DNA of 64,000 nucleotides from Prochlorococcus sp. AG-355-G23 (GTDB taxonomy: Bacteria; Cyanobacteriota; Cyanobacteriia; PCC-6307; Cyanobiaceae). The notes under the pieces were generated by a model. The model made no database searches, had not been told where the DNA came from, and saw only the letters and a list, made by a program, of their open reading frames with translations. Positions 28,217 to 38,990 of the stretch are shown piece by piece. Where the stretch lies: assembly GCA_003278765.1 (NCBI GenBank), contig QCDK01000001.1, positions 1-64,000 of the forward strand. The letters run 5' to 3'. Positions within the stretch are counted from its first letter, which is position 1. Every line of letters starts with the position of its first letter. Made by a program: the position numbers and the translations under genes.

Positions 28217-30382
28217 TTAATTAAGAGGTGCAACTGGAGTAGGCGTTGGTTCGGGGTAAGACATCCCATTATTTTGTCCTACACCTCTTAAAGTAAGATT
28301 AATTCTCCCCCTGCTATCTATCTCTCTAACTCGCACGGTTACTTCATCACCTTGTCTTACTACATCTTCGACTCTTTCAACCCTTGCTTCAGATAACTGT
28401 GAAATGTGAACCATCCCCTCTTTGCCAGGTAATATTTCTACGAAAGCACCTATAGGAATTATTCTTGTAACAACTCCGGAAAAGATTTCACCTTCATGAA
28501 CCTTGCGGGTTAATCCTTCTATTATCTTTTGAGCTTCTTCTGCAGCAGCTCCGTCATGAGATGCAATAGTTACAATCCCTCCATCTTCTATATCTATTTT
28601 TGTATTGGTCCTTTCTGTGATGCCTTTTATAGTTCTACCACCAGGTCCAATAACTGTTCCTATAAGCTCAGGGTCAATTCTAAAGCTTAAAAGTCTGGGA
28701 GCATGTGGAGAAAGGGATTCTTGAGGTTTATCTATTGCCGCTTGCATCTTTTCTAGTATGTGTAATCTTGCAGGTCGAGCTTTTTTAATTGCATCAGAAA
28801 TAATAGAGACAGGCAGACCTGTAATTTTCATATCCATTTGTAACGCTGTAATTCCTTTATCAGTACCAGCGACTTTAAAGTCCATATCTCCAAGAAAGTC
28901 TTCAATTCCTTGAATATCTGTAAGAATTCGAACTTCTTTACCATCTTTGATTAAACCCATAGCAGTACCACTTACAGGTGCTTTTAGAGGAACGCCTGCA
29001 TCTAATAATGAAAGCGTGCTTCCACATACTGAACCCATTGAAGTTGATCCGTTAGAACTTAAAACTTCACTTACTACTCTTAAAACATAAGGAAATGTTT
29101 CTTTCCCAGGCAGCACGGGTATTATTGCTCTTTCAGCTAGTGCTCCATGGCCAATTTCTCTTCTGCCAGGAGTTCTCATAGGCCTAGTTTCACCAACTGA
29201 ATAAGGCGGAAAGTTGTAGTGATGCAAATATGTTTTTTCAGTACTTGGATTTAAATCATCCATCTCTTGAGCATCGCTTGGTGTACCAAGAGTAGTAGTA
29301 GATAAGACTTGAGTCAGACCTCTTTGGAAAAGTGCAGAGCCATGAACTCTTTTTGGAAGAATGCCAGCAGAGGCCGTTATTTTTCTAACTTCATCAAGTT
29401 CTCTGCCATCAACTCTTTTCCCATCGTTTATGATTTGCGACCTCATTAATTTTTTTGTTAATTTTTTAAAGTCGGAATGTATTAATTTTTCATTTGCAGA
29501 AGTTAGAACTTTTACTTGATTATCATCTTTAAGTGAATCAATTTTGCTTTGAGTTTCAGTTTTAATTTTTTCGAGTTCTAGATCTCTCTCTTCCTTTGAA
29601 AGGTCAAATTTCTTTAAAACTAACTCAATAGGTTTTGTGCAATTTTTCTCTAAATAAGAGGGCAATGTCTTATCTTCTTCAGGGTCAGATGGCTTAATTT
29701 GTTTTATGCCTAAATCTTGAAGTAAATCTTCTTGCGATTTAATAAGTTCAGTAACCGCCTCATATCCGAAATCTATAGCTTCGATTGTATCTTGCTCAGA
29801 TAATTGATTTGCACCTGCTTCAATCATGACGATACCGTCTTGTGATCCTGCAACAACAATGTCTAAATCTCCTTTCTCAATCTCTCTATAGCTAGGATTT
29901 AAGATGAAATCATCCCCTATAAGCCCAACTCTTACCGCAGCCATTGGTCCATAGAATGGAATCTCTCCAACTAAAGTTGCTATTGAAGCACCCGTGACAG
30001 CTAAAATATCTGCTGGAACTCTTTCATCTAAAGAAAGGCATGATGCGACTATTTGAATCTCATCCCTCATCCATGTGGGGAAAAGTGGCCTCATTGGTCT
30101 ATCAATTAATCTCGCAATTAAAGTCGCTCTTTCTGGTGGGCGACCTTCTCTCCTCATAAAACCCCCAGGAATTCTCCCTGCAGCATAAAGTTTTTCTTCA
30201 TAGTCGCATATCAGAGGTAGAAAGTCTGATGGTTCTTTTTTTGCAGTTTTTGTCGCTGTAACTAATAGTGAGGTATCACCACACTCAATCATTACTGATC
30301 CACTTGCTTGAGGAGCATAAAGTCCTGTAGTTAGTCGTATCTCTCGTCCGTCAAACGTGATCGACTTATTTTGTCCTTCCAC
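28217..30382 (-). CDS. pnp: Polyribonucleotide nucleotidyltransferase (PNPase)
   Basis: The 721-residue enzyme has two RNase PH-like domains ([22 protein letters not shown] in segments near 80; [17 protein letters not shown] near 400), a KH domain with [10 protein letters not shown] near 570, and an S1 domain ([26 protein letters not shown]) near 640-700, ending in a proline-rich tail. It degrades RNA from the 3' end using phosphate. The start is GTG at 30382. The 168-base gap before rpsN holds no recognisable gene. Confidence 0.97.
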   Translation of the reverse strand: MEGQNKSITFDGREIRLTTGLYAPQASGSVMIECGDTSLLVTATKTAKKEPSDFLPLICDYEEKLYAAGRIPGGFMRREGRPPERATLIARLIDRPMRPLFPTWMRDEIQIVASCLSLDERVPADILAVTGASIATLVGEIPFYGPMAAVRVGLIGDDFILNPSYREIEKGDLDIVVAGSQDGIVMIEAGANQLSEQDTIEAIDFGYEAVTELIKSQEDLLQDLGIKQIKPSDPEEDKTLPSYLEKNCTKPIELVLKKFDLSKEERDLELEKIKTETQSKIDSLKDDNQVKVLTSANEKLIHSDFKKLTKKLMRSQIINDGKRVDGRELDEVRKITASAGILPKRVHGSALFQRGLTQVLSTTTLGTPSDAQEMDDLNPSTEKTYLHHYNFPPYSVGETRPMRTPGRREIGHGALAERAIIPVLPGKETFPYVLRVVSEVLSSNGSTSMGSVCGSTLSLLDAGVPLKAPVSGTAMGLIKDGKEVRILTDIQGIEDFLGDMDFKVAGTDKGITALQMDMKITGLPVSIISDAIKKARPARLHILEKMQAAIDKPQESLSPHAPRLLSFRIDPELIGTVIGPGGRTIKGITERTNTKIDIEDGGIVTIASHDGAAAEEAQKIIEGLTRKVHEGEIFSGVVTRIIPIGAFVEILPGKEGMVHISQLSEARVERVEDVVRQGDEVTVRVREIDSRGRINLTLRGVGQNNGMSYPEPTPTPVAPLN

Positions 30383-30551
30383 TTTTAAATTATAAATCTA
30401 TACAAAGTCTATTCTTACATTTAATAGGGACATATTGAGTAAATTATTTGGATAAGCTATAAAAATTTTTAAAAATGTTCTAAAAATGAGTTTAGTTTCT
30501 AAAAGTATTATTTTTTCTTGAGAAATATATTACTTCAGTTAAAAAATTCCA

Positions 30552-30855
30552 CTACCAACTTGATTTAACTACTCCAGGAAGTTCACCGTTATGAGCTCTT
30601 TGCCTTAACTGATTCCTGCAAAGACCAAAATCTCTATATACTCCTCTAGGTTTACCAGTTGCCCAACACCTATTTCTTACTCTATTCGGTGCAGAATTCC
30701 TTGGCAGACCTTGAATCTTTCTATGAATTTCTAACCTTTCCATTGGATCTTTTGCGGCATTAAATTCATCTAATAATGATTTCCTTTTTGCGGCATATTT
30801 TTGTACAAGCTTTTTGCGTTTAACTTCTCTCGCAATCATGGACTTTTTTTGCCAT
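30552..30855 (-). CDS. rpsN: 30S ribosomal protein S14 (frameshifted near the start)
   Basis: The body is clear S14: [55 protein letters not shown] and GVVKSSW. The natural start should be ATG at 30855 followed by GCA AAA AAG TCC (MAKKS). Here seven A residues (30844-30850 on the plus strand as T) put that ATG one base out of frame. Removing one A gives exactly 100 residues, the normal S14 length. Without correction the frame would have to start at ATT or at the internal ATG of MIAREVK. S14 is essential, so a sequence error is likeliest. Confidence 0.93.
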
Positions 30856-30920
30856 TTAATCAAAATATTTAAAACTAATAATTATATTAACAGCTTGGAG
30901 AACAGTTTTTAAAAATTTAT

Positions 30921-32001
30921 TTATTGGTTTAATAATCTTTGGACGATTAATAGTTGACTAGTATCTCTGATAATAAGCAGAACGCTTAGTCCAACTAAAA
31001 GAAAAAAACTGGACTGAGTAACAACCATTTGTACCTTGACTGGAACAGGTTTCCCTCTGAAACCTTCAATTATAGTGAAAACAAGTTGTCCACCATCCAA
31101 CAATGGTAAAGGTAATGAATTAAGTACTGCTAAATTAATAGAAATTAAAGCCGCAAATAATAATATTCCTGTTCCACCTTGTTGAGATAATTGTGCCCCG
31201 ATTTCAACAATTTTTACCGGCCCACTTAATTGTTGAGCTGTTGAAGAGAAATTTGTTATTAAACCTTTATAACCTTGAATTGTTTTTACCAAAAGTGATG
31301 AAAATTCATTATTAGTGTATTTAAAAAGTTCGAAAACGTTTGTTGTCTTTTTAGTTTCTTTTCTTATATTCGGTTGCAATTGAGCACCTATTGTTCCTTT
31401 CCCATCAATATTTTTTGGTACCAAAGTCAAATCTTTGAAACTCCCATCCCTTTCAATTTTTATTGAAATTGGTTCGTCTGATGAATTTTGGATTTTTTTT
31501 ACTAAAGTGGAAACAGCTCGATCTCCAACTCCTAAAGTTATGGTTTCGATTTCTAATATTTTATCCCCTGGTTTTAAACCAGAGAGAGAGGCCGCCTTCT
31601 CAGGTTGAGTAGCCAAAACTAAAATGCCTGGTTCTGGATCAAATGGAATACCAACTGTAGTTACATTTATAATCAAGATTGAGTAAGCAAGTATTAAGTT
31701 GGCAAATACTCCAGCGGAAATTACAATAACTCTTTGAAGTATTGGCCTATTTTTTAAAAGATTTGGATCTTTAGGGTCAATATTATTTAGTTCTTCATCA
31801 GGGAAGGATACAAAGCCTCCAAGAGGAAAGGCTCTGAATGAATAAGTAATATCTTTAAATTTTTTTTTGAATAATTGAGGGCCCAAATCCGATTGAAAAT
31901 CCATCAACATAAATACCTTGTAAAATTGCCGCAAGAAAATGCCCCATCTCATGAAAAAATATGAGGAATCCAAGTACTGTTATTGAGGTTAAAACATTCA
32001 T
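30921..32001 (-). CDS. rseP: Site-2 (RseP-type) membrane zinc metalloprotease, frameshifted
   Basis: Starting at ATG 32001 the frame reads MNVLTSITVLGFLIFFHEMG with the zinc motif HEMGH at residues 17-21, then GFSIGFG. It breaks at 31879-31884 (GGGCCC), where one extra base shifts into the frame that continues GPQLFKKKFKD, a PDZ domain around 125-200, and the second metal motif PLPLLDGGQL near 295. Removing one base gives 359 residues, the usual size. The enzyme cuts membrane-anchored regulators within the inner membrane. Annotating only the downstream frame from 31973 would miss the catalytic HExxH. Confidence 0.9.
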
Positions 32002-32005
32002 TTTT

Positions 32006-33289
32006 TTATATTAAGCAGTTTTTAAAAAAATTTGATCCAAAATATGGAACCAGAGCATCTGGAATCTTAACGCTACCATCTGTTTGTTGGCCATTTTCAA
32101 GAATTGCTGCCATTGTCCTTCCAATAGCAAGACCACTTCCATTAAGGGTATGAAGATATGTATTTTTTTTATCAATTTTTGATCTTATTGATGATCTACG
32201 TGCTTGAAAGTCAAGGCAATTACTGCAACTTGAAATTTCTCTATAACATTTACTACTGGGTAGCCAAACTTCAAGATCAAAAGTTCTACTAGAAGAAAAG
32301 CCTAAATCTCCAGTACAAATATCTACTAATCTGTAGGGTAAGTTGAGCTTTTTTAAAATGCTTTCTGCATCAGAAGTAATCTTTTTATGAGCTTCTAAAG
32401 ATTTACTTGGCTCACAAAACCAATAAAGCTCAACTTTATTAAATTGATGAAGTCTTATTAAACCTTTAGTATCCCTTCCATAACTTCCAGCTTCTCTCCT
32501 AAAACATGGACTATATGCAACGTATTTAATAGGTAACAGCTTGGGATCAATAAGCTCGTTTCTATGAAAAGCAGTTAGTGGAACTTCAGCTGTTGGAGAA
32601 AGCCATAAATCGTCATCGGAACACTTAAAACTTTCATTTGAAAATTTAGGTAATTGTCCAGATCCCCTCAGACTTTCTGAATTCACTAAAGCTGGCGGCA
32701 TTAACTCCAAGTAACCATTTTTAGTATGCATATCGAGCATAAAATTTATTAATGCCCTCTCTAATCTGGCACCATCACCTGTAAGAGTGATAAAACGACT
32801 TTTTGATATTTTTGTTGATTTGACAGAGTCAAAAAGATTAAGACTTTCGCCTATTTCCCAGTGAGATTTAAGATTTTCTGTTACAAATGGATCTCCCCAA
32901 GTTTTTACTTGGACATTATGACTTTCATTTTTTCCAATAGGAGCATCTTTGCTAGGTAAATTTGGTAAATTGCAAATTTCATTATGTATATTTTGATCTA
33001 AGGTTCTTTTTCTCTCTTCAAATTCTGAAATTTTGGTTCTGTATTCATTTCCTTTTTTCTTTAAGTTATTTACTTCTGGAGAATCATAGTTTTTAGATTT
33101 GCTGATTTCTTGACCTATTAATTTACTTAACTTTTTACTCTCAGATTGGAGAGTTGATATTTCTATATCAATTTCCTTTTTTTGAAGAGTTAATTCTTGT
33201 ATCTGGGAAATATTAAAAACTTTTCCTCTTAAGGATAAACTTTCTTCAACTGAAGTTGGATTTTCTCTTATTAATTTTTGATCTAACAC
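32006..33289 (-). CDS. serS: Seryl-tRNA synthetase
   Basis: The 427-residue class II synthetase has the N-terminal coiled-coil arm (about 28-105), motif 2 [20 protein letters not shown], the serine pocket [12 protein letters not shown], and motif 3 [19 protein letters not shown]. It charges tRNA-Ser; the window also encodes tRNA-Ser(CGA). The start is GTG at 33289. The 3' end is 4 bases from the rseP ATG, so the two are probably co-transcribed. Confidence 0.97.
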   Translation of the reverse strand: MLDQKLIRENPTSVEESLSLRGKVFNISQIQELTLQKKEIDIEISTLQSESKKLSKLIGQEISKSKNYDSPEVNNLKKKGNEYRTKISEFEERKRTLDQNIHNEICNLPNLPSKDAPIGKNESHNVQVKTWGDPFVTENLKSHWEIGESLNLFDSVKSTKISKSRFITLTGDGARLERALINFMLDMHTKNGYLELMPPALVNSESLRGSGQLPKFSNESFKCSDDDLWLSPTAEVPLTAFHRNELIDPKLLPIKYVAYSPCFRREAGSYGRDTKGLIRLHQFNKVELYWFCEPSKSLEAHKKITSDAESILKKLNLPYRLVDICTGDLGFSSSRTFDLEVWLPSSKCYREISSCSNCLDFQARRSSIRSKIDKKNTYLHTLNGSGLAIGRTMAAILENGQQTDGSVKIPDALVPYFGSNFFKNCLI

Positions 33290-33412
33290 TATTTTTTTTT
33301 TATATCTTATTAAAGTAGTTATTCTAAATTCAATATTAGGGATTTTTGACTAAAAATTAACTAAATTAATGATTCCTAACTTACGTATTATTTTTAAATA
33401 AAAGATTTATAG

Positions 33413-34879
33413 CTACGATGCAGATCTAGCCCTCCCTGTAGATGACCATTCTTTTAGTAAATTAATTTGCTCCTTGGCGGTTCTGGATAAGGGAACTAAT
33501 TCAGAAACTGCTTTTATTAAATCTTTCTCCATAAGTTCTCTATTTTCAGAGAATGAAATATGCATCGCCTCTATCACTGCTTGTTCAAGTTCTGCCCCAG
33601 AGAACCCATCTGTTCTATCTATGATGGTGGAAAGAGGAAAACTGTAACTTGGTCTTCTCTTTTTTAAGTGCAAATCCAGAATACTTAATCTTTCTTCAGA
33701 ATTTGGTAAATCAAGAAAAAATATCTCATCAAATCTACCTTTTCTTAATAATTCAGCAGGAAGCTTATCTATCGCATTAGCAGTAGCTATAACAAATACG
33801 GCGGATTCTTTTTCAGCCATCCAAGTTAGCAAACTTGCCAAAACCCTTTGACTTGTCCCTCCATCACTTCTGGCATCGCCCCCAAAGCCCTTGTCAATTT
33901 CATCGATCCACAGGATACAAGGAGACATGGCCTCAGCTCTCGATATTGTTTCTCTTGTTCTTGCTTCGCTTGAACCAACAAGACTAGAAAATAGCCTTCC
34001 AACATCTAACCTAAGCAAAGGCATCGACCAACTCTTAGAAATTGATTTTGCAGTTAGTGATTTCCCTGTCCCTTGAGCTCCAACGAGTAAGACTCCCTTG
34101 GGAATAGGTAATCCATAGTCTCTAGCTTCTTTAGAAAAGGCTCTGTATCTTTGATTAAGCCACACTTTTAAAACACTTAAACCACCAATATCATCTTGAC
34201 TTGATTTAGCTTCGAAAAATTCTAAAATCTCACTTCTAGCGATTACTTGTTTTTTCTCTTCAAGAATATCTTTAATATCTTCTTTACTTATTTTTCCTCT
34301 TTGGGCAAGAGCCTTAGCAGTGACTTGCTTGACTTTTATTTCAGTAAGTCCACTCGAAGCTATAGAAAGTTCATTTAAGTCTTGTTCATCAAGATTTGAA
34401 TTGGTATTGATAGCAATTTTTTTTATTAGATTTTTTAATTCTTTTTGATCAGGTAAGGGTAAATTCAAAATTGCCATTAATTCATCCAACTCTTCTGATG
34501 ATGGAAATAAATGAGAACTAATAATTAAATTATGACTAGTTTTTTTAAGCACCGAAGATAGTTCTTTAATAGTTCTATTGATAGATGGATCATCATAAAA
34601 TTTATGAAAATCTTTAACTAATAAAACTGTTGAAAGTTCAGAACGTTGTTCTTTAAGCCAATTAAGTACTCCTAACGGGTTGTTAGAAAATTTACCTTCT
34701 TCATTCATTAATCCTTTTATACCGCTAACACAATCCCAGGAAAGGAATCTTTTTATATTTAGTCTTTCACAAGAGAAATTAACTAATTTTTCTAGTCTTT
34801 CCTCTTCTTTACTCCTGATCCATATTAGTGAGGTTCTTGATTTTATGAGTAATTCTAAATTTCTACACCAAGAATTCAT
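33413..34879 (-). CDS. ycf46: Ycf46-like AAA+ ATPase
   Basis: The 488-residue protein has a C-terminal AAA module with LLVGAQGTGKSLTAKSIS (Walker A near 262), CILWIDEIDKGF (Walker B), RSDGGTSQRVLASLLTWM and the arginine-finger region LLRKGRFDEIFF. The N-terminal domain begins MNSWCRNLELLIKSRTSLIW, as in cyanobacterial and plastid Ycf46. The family has been linked to CO2 uptake and photosynthesis regulation in cyanobacteria; its molecular target is not settled. Confidence 0.88.
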   Translation of the reverse strand: MNSWCRNLELLIKSRTSLIWIRSKEEERLEKLVNFSCERLNIKRFLSWDCVSGIKGLMNEEGKFSNNPLGVLNWLKEQRSELSTVLLVKDFHKFYDDPSINRTIKELSSVLKKTSHNLIISSHLFPSSEELDELMAILNLPLPDQKELKNLIKKIAINTNSNLDEQDLNELSIASSGLTEIKVKQVTAKALAQRGKISKEDIKDILEEKKQVIARSEILEFFEAKSSQDDIGGLSVLKVWLNQRYRAFSKEARDYGLPIPKGVLLVGAQGTGKSLTAKSISKSWSMPLLRLDVGRLFSSLVGSSEARTRETISRAEAMSPCILWIDEIDKGFGGDARSDGGTSQRVLASLLTWMAEKESAVFVIATANAIDKLPAELLRKGRFDEIFFLDLPNSEERLSILDLHLKKRRPSYSFPLSTIIDRTDGFSGAELEQAVIEAMHISFSENRELMEKDLIKAVSELVPLSRTAKEQINLLKEWSSTGRARSAS

Positions 34880-34908
34880 TATTTAAGATTAAGACTATTT
34901 TTTTACTG

Positions 34909-36040
34909 TTAGGTTCGAAAGGTAATCTTTTTTTCTGAAATAGTTGAAGCAGAAGTAGTTATCACTTCATTTTTTGCCAATAATTGTTGATCCAAAATTT
35001 TCTGTAAATTCTCTGGAAGAGCTTCTTTATTTAGCAGAAAAGTCTGAAATGCCTGGAAAATATTAGCAACAACCATGTATAGCAAGACTCCAGCTGGTAG
35101 TGGGAAAAACAAAAACATCCCAGTTATCATAACTGGGGTAATTTTGTTTGCTGTTGATTGCTGTGGATTTGCAGGCATCCCCTGACTGGATAAAACCTGA
35201 GAAAGAAGTAGGGTTAATCCAAAGGCACCTACTAATGCAGCAATATCCCAATTAATTGCCCCATCTACATAAAAACCAACTTGACCAAGAGCTTTAATAA
35301 ATAAAAAACCACTCTTAGCAGCTAAACCTGGGATTTTCGCCTCAATTGTTGCATCGCCAGGTTTAATTGCTGTTACTACGCCGTCTTGGGAAACTTTAAG
35401 ATTTTCGGATCCTTTTGATACCTTCCAAGTAGGAAGAAATTTTGAACCATTATCGTATTTAGATAAAACTTCCGAATAGCTATTACCATTTGTTGTTTGT
35501 AAATTTACTTTTATAGATTCTTCTGTTCCCAATTTTGTTCCACTAGGTATAGTGGCTACAACAGGAAAATGTGATTTTTCTGTAATAAATATAGAGTGTC
35601 GTGGGGATTTGTAGGGTTTTGGATCAATGGCTGCAACTTGATCCTGTGGGACTACCTTGAGATTTATGTTGTAAGGGACATCAGCGAATGGAGAGCCCCT
35701 TAGGGTTGCAAACAATGCGAATAACACGGGCATTTGGACAATCAGGGGGGAGGCAACCTGCGAGGGGACTGCCAAACTCATTCATTAATTTTCCAAGTTC
35801 TTCTTGCTGTTTTTTTGGATCACCTGAAAACTTAGATTTTATTTCTGCTTGCCTTTTTTGCATTACTGGTTGGGCAATCTTCATTCTTCTTGCACTTCTA
35901 ATAGAACCAGCGCTTAGAGGGAAAAGTGCAATTCTAATAACAACTGTTAATGCAACAATCGCTAAACCATAACTAGGGACTAAACCGTAGAAAAAATCTA
36001 GAATAGGGATAAGTAGTTTTTCAGAAATGAACCCTATCAC
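34909..36040 (-). CDS. yidC: Membrane protein insertase YidC/Oxa1, frameshifted
   Basis: From GTG 36040 the protein begins [20 protein letters not shown] and continues through [20 protein letters not shown] to [10 protein letters not shown]. The frame then fails at a run of six C residues (G on the plus strand, 35745-35750), where five would read [15 protein letters not shown], exactly as the second frame continues. Removing one base gives 376 residues with five membrane segments and a periplasmic insert typical of cyanobacterial YidC. It inserts thylakoid and plasma membrane proteins and sits in the conserved rpmH-rnpA-yidC order. Confidence 0.93.
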
Positions 36041-36112
36041 GATATTAAAAAGAGTGTAATTTTACTAGACATTTTATTTTACAGGAAAAAGAGATTTTTG
36101 TAATTAATTTAT

Positions 36113-36526
36113 TTAGGATTTAGTAGCAAAACCTTCTACCTCGTTAAGATTTGAGATTTGTGATCTTTTATTTATATTTTCTTCAATAAATTTTTGCTTT
36201 TCTCGGAATAAAGGTAATGATTTCATCTCAACCTTTGATCCATCGTTAAGGATAAGAACCATATCACCATATGAACCAAATCCCCTTGGTATAGATCTGA
36301 TTTCTTCAATGTTACTTAATGAGACCTGTGTTTTGTTTTTACCAAACCAACCACCATCTATTGTAATTCTTTTGTTTGTGATTTTATATCTTAACCACAA
36401 TGCTCTAACTATTGCGGCAAAGGTAAATGGCAAACCAAGTATAGTTATCCCTGCTAAAAGGTTAATTATTAAATCACTTTTAGCAGGACCACCTTCATAA
36501 AAGGTTTCTTCATTCATGTTAATCAT
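36113..36526 (-). CDS. PH-domain membrane protein (YdbT/bPH2-like)
   Basis: The 137-residue protein has two hydrophobic segments at about 20-48 (LIINLLAGITILGLPFTFAA and following residues) and then a bacterial PH-like beta domain, RYKITNKRITIDGGWFGKNK, with VSLSNIEEIRSIPRGFGSYGDM. Such proteins are common between rnpA and yidC in cyanobacteria. Its start overlaps the rnpA stop by 4 bases (ATGA), so it is translationally coupled. The function is unknown. Confidence 0.8.
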   Translation of the reverse strand: MINMNEETFYEGGPAKSDLIINLLAGITILGLPFTFAAIVRALWLRYKITNKRITIDGGWFGKNKTQVSLSNIEEIRSIPRGFGSYGDMVLILNDGSKVEMKSLPLFREKQKFIEENINKRSQISNLNEVEGFATKS

Positions 36527-36909
36527 TTGATTAGACGAGATTTGAACATTAAGTTTTGAAATTCCTCCAAAAGTCTATTTTTATCATTGCAGAAATCTCC
36601 AAATTTAAGGTTAACAAGTAACCAATAAGGTTTGTGGTTATTAATTTTTTGAATGTTTGATAATAACCACTCTTGCAGAATTCTTCTTAATTTATTCCTT
36701 TCGACAGCTTTTTTTGAAACTTTTTTGCTTACAGCAATTGCAACCCTAAATTTGTTTGAGTTATTTGTGAATTTATGGGTTAAGAGTATTTCTGGATTTG
36801 ATCTCGCAACTTTAAAAGTCATTAATTCCCCATGATATATTTTGGAATTTTTATGAATATAGTTAAAAGTCCTATGACCTTTTAAACGCATATCCTTTGG
36901 TAAGGCCAT
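36523..36909 (-). CDS. rnpA: Ribonuclease P protein component
   Basis: The 128-residue protein starts MALPKDMRLKGHRTFNYIHK and contains VAIAVSKKVSKKAVERNKLRRILQEW, which appears here in segments with the RNR-type RNA-binding motif. It is the protein cofactor of RNase P, which matures tRNA 5' ends. It follows rpmH by 12 bases as in nearly all bacteria. The lysine and arginine content is high throughout. Confidence 0.95.
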   Translation of the reverse strand: MALPKDMRLKGHRTFNYIHKNSKIYHGELMTFKVARSNPEILLTHKFTNNSNKFRVAIAVSKKVSKKAVERNKLRRILQEWLLSNIQKINNHKPYWLLVNLKFGDFCNDKNRLLEEFQNLMFKSRLIK

Positions 36910-36921
36910 TTAAATTTGAAT

Positions 36922-37059
36922 TTATACAGCTATCCTTTCTCTACCTTTTTGTCTTCTGCTTTTAATAACTCTTCTACCTGTATGAGAACGCATTCTTACT
37001 CTAAAACCAGATACACGTTTTCTTTTTCTTGAAGTCCCACCAAAAGTTCTTTTAGTCAT
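36922..37059 (-). CDS. rpmH: 50S ribosomal protein L34
   Basis: This frame of 45 codons begins [19 protein letters not shown], continues [20 protein letters not shown] and ends RERIAV. That is L34 in full, including the conserved RMxTxxGR-type block, here RMRSHTGRR. It is too short for most open-frame filters. It starts the rpmH-rnpA-PH-yidC series. Confidence 0.97.
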
Positions 37060-37089
37060 TTGTTTAAATATCCTTATTTAATTTATCAC

Positions 37090-37669
37090 TTAATCGATCA
37101 CTATAGTCCAGCTTCCTAAATAACTTGAAAATGATTTCCCTTTAGGTTGACCAAATGAATGAAATTGATATAAACCTGATTTTTTTGGATTAAAGACTTT
37201 TAAGACGATTGCATAACTTTCTTTATTAGAGGGTATTGGGCTGTAAGGGTAAATATCTAGTGACCGTAAGCCTGATTCATCAGTATTGATTTCTAAATCA
37301 GCTGGAATATCTTCTAAGCATTTAGTTCTACCCTCAAAACCACCTATTTTGACTTTGCAAAAACTAATTTTTTCGTTTTTTAAAGTGGATTTAAAGGTCT
37401 TAGGAATTGCTAGATTAATTTTTAAGAGATCAGTTCTTCTATCAGATGGCCTTAAGAAAAAATAAATTGTATTTCTAAATTTCCTTCTATTTTCTTTTTG
37501 AAACCACTTTAATCTTCTAAAAACTATCGTCTTGATCCCACTGGAATTCCAAACCCGCTTTAGCATCTTGGATGTTATTAAAAAAAGGAGTTAGAACTAA
37601 AATTGTAGGGATAATAAAAAATCTTAAAATTTTAAGATTTAAAATATTTCTATTTGTGATTTTTAACAT
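37090..37669 (-). CDS. DUF2808-like exported protein, frameshifted
   Basis: From ATG 37669 the frame gives MLKITNRNILNLKILRFF, a hydrophobic signal segment, then a cleavage-like DAKAG and LEFQWDQDDSF before a stop. One T too many in the run at 37519-37523 shifts it; the other frame continues RRLKWFQKENRRKFRNTIYF, then RPSDRRTDLLKINLAIPK. Corrected length is 192 residues. The RPSxRxTDLLKI and IPKTFKS blocks suggest the cyanobacterial DUF2808 family, whose function is unknown. The signal peptide is missed if only the downstream frame is annotated. Confidence 0.75.
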
Positions 37670-37738
37670 TGAAAAAAAATGTAATTTAAAGGTTGGGTTA
37701 GTGCTATCTAAATTTAGAGCAGAATAATTTCACTAAGG

Positions 37739-38128
37739 TTAACATCTATCTGCTCTTAATTTTGCAGCTCCTCTTAAATAAGGGTGCTTTATTGCATAAT
37801 TTGGTGGCAATAAAACTTGAGCCATTATTCTTATACAAAAATCAACATCATTTGAAACGTACATTTGTTGGCAGTCTAAAAAGGCAACTGAATCAAGTCC
37901 ATTAAATTTCCTTGCAATTGAAGCGGGGAAACATGCATTTAAATCTTTTGTCGCTGTGAAAGTAATGGAAAGTATGTTTGTTTTTATTAAATTGTTTCGT
38001 GAAATTAATTCATCAATTAATTCCACTACGGCAACTTCTATTTCCTGAATAGAATTCCCAGATGCTGTTGTAGCTCCACGAATAAATGTAATTTTATAAT
38101 CATCTTTCATTTTTTCATACATATACAT
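37739..38128 (-). CDS. aroH: Chorismate mutase, AroH class
   Basis: The 129-residue protein has ITFIRGATTASGNSIQEIEV, NILSITFTATKDLNACFPAS (with the catalytic Arg/Lys/Glu framework) and LRGAAKLRADRC at the end. AroH enzymes are small trimers that convert chorismate to prephenate for phenylalanine and tyrosine. The first ATG (38128) directly follows the sppA stop; the in-frame ATG at 38110 (MKDDYK) is an alternative start. Confidence 0.92.
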   Translation of the reverse strand: MYMYEKMKDDYKITFIRGATTASGNSIQEIEVAVVELIDELISRNNLIKTNILSITFTATKDLNACFPASIARKFNGLDSVAFLDCQQMYVSNDVDFCIRIMAQVLLPPNYAIKHPYLRGAAKLRADRC

Positions 38129-38938
38129 TTATGGCTTGTATAACCAAAGTACTTTATTAGATGAGTCAAACTCAAAAAAGATATTATTGATAATTTTATC
38201 AATCATTCTACTTCCAGGAATTAGTCCAAGTATTTTTTTCTTCTTTTTCCCGAATGTTAGGGGCTGAATTTTTGGATCAATATTAACCATTTCTGCAGCT
38301 AGCTCCCTTGCAACAAATTCATCTCCAACCTTATCAACAAGACCAAGTTCGAGTGCTTGTGTTCCAGTGAAAATTCTTCCATCAGCAAATTTTCTTACTT
38401 CTTCAACAGGCAAATTCCTTCCATCAGCAACAGCTTCAGTAAATTGTTTATAACTTTCATCTATAAGTCCTTGGAGTAGACCTCTACCTTCCTCACTTAA
38501 AGGTTTATCTGGAGAAAGTATGTCTTTAAATACACCGCTTTTAACAGTCTCAAATTTAATGCCGATTTTATCTAATAATTCAGATAAATTATTTCCTCTT
38601 ATAATCACACCAATAGATCCTGTAATTGTGCCTGGATTAGCAACTATTTTGTCAGATGCAACACCAATGTAAACTCCTCCTGATGCTGAGATGTTCCCAA
38701 AACTAGCGATGACTTTACATCCTTTATCTTTTAGTCTTTTAATAGCAGAGTATATTTCTTGGCTATCCCCAACAGTACCCCCTGGAGAATCAATTCTCAC
38801 GATTAAAGCAGGAAATTCTCTATCCTCAATTTGTTTAAGAGCTTTAAGGACTGAAACTCTTGTTGAACTTGTAATAGGCTCATCAATTACTATACGAGCT
38901 ATTCTTTTTTTTGACTTTCGTCTAAAAGGCCAAATCAT
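38129..38938 (-). CDS. sppA: Signal peptide peptidase SppA-type serine protease
   Basis: The 269-residue protein contains RIDSPGGTVGDSQEIYSAI, then ASFGNISASGGVYIGVASDK with the nucleophilic serine in SASGG, and GSIGVIIRG. A downstream lysine in KSGVFKD fits the Ser-Lys dyad of short SppA enzymes, which degrade residual signal peptides at the membrane. The start near IWPFRRKSKKRIARIV has no long membrane helix. It runs directly into aroH. Confidence 0.92.
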   Translation of the reverse strand: MIWPFRRKSKKRIARIVIDEPITSSTRVSVLKALKQIEDREFPALIVRIDSPGGTVGDSQEIYSAIKRLKDKGCKVIASFGNISASGGVYIGVASDKIVANPGTITGSIGVIIRGNNLSELLDKIGIKFETVKSGVFKDILSPDKPLSEEGRGLLQGLIDESYKQFTEAVADGRNLPVEEVRKFADGRIFTGTQALELGLVDKVGDEFVARELAAEMVNIDPKIQPLTFGKKKKKILGLIPGSRMIDKIINNIFFEFDSSNKVLWLYKP

Positions 38939-38990
38939 TCTTTTAAGGTAAATTCATAAAACTACTTTAAAAAGATTATCAGCAGACCTA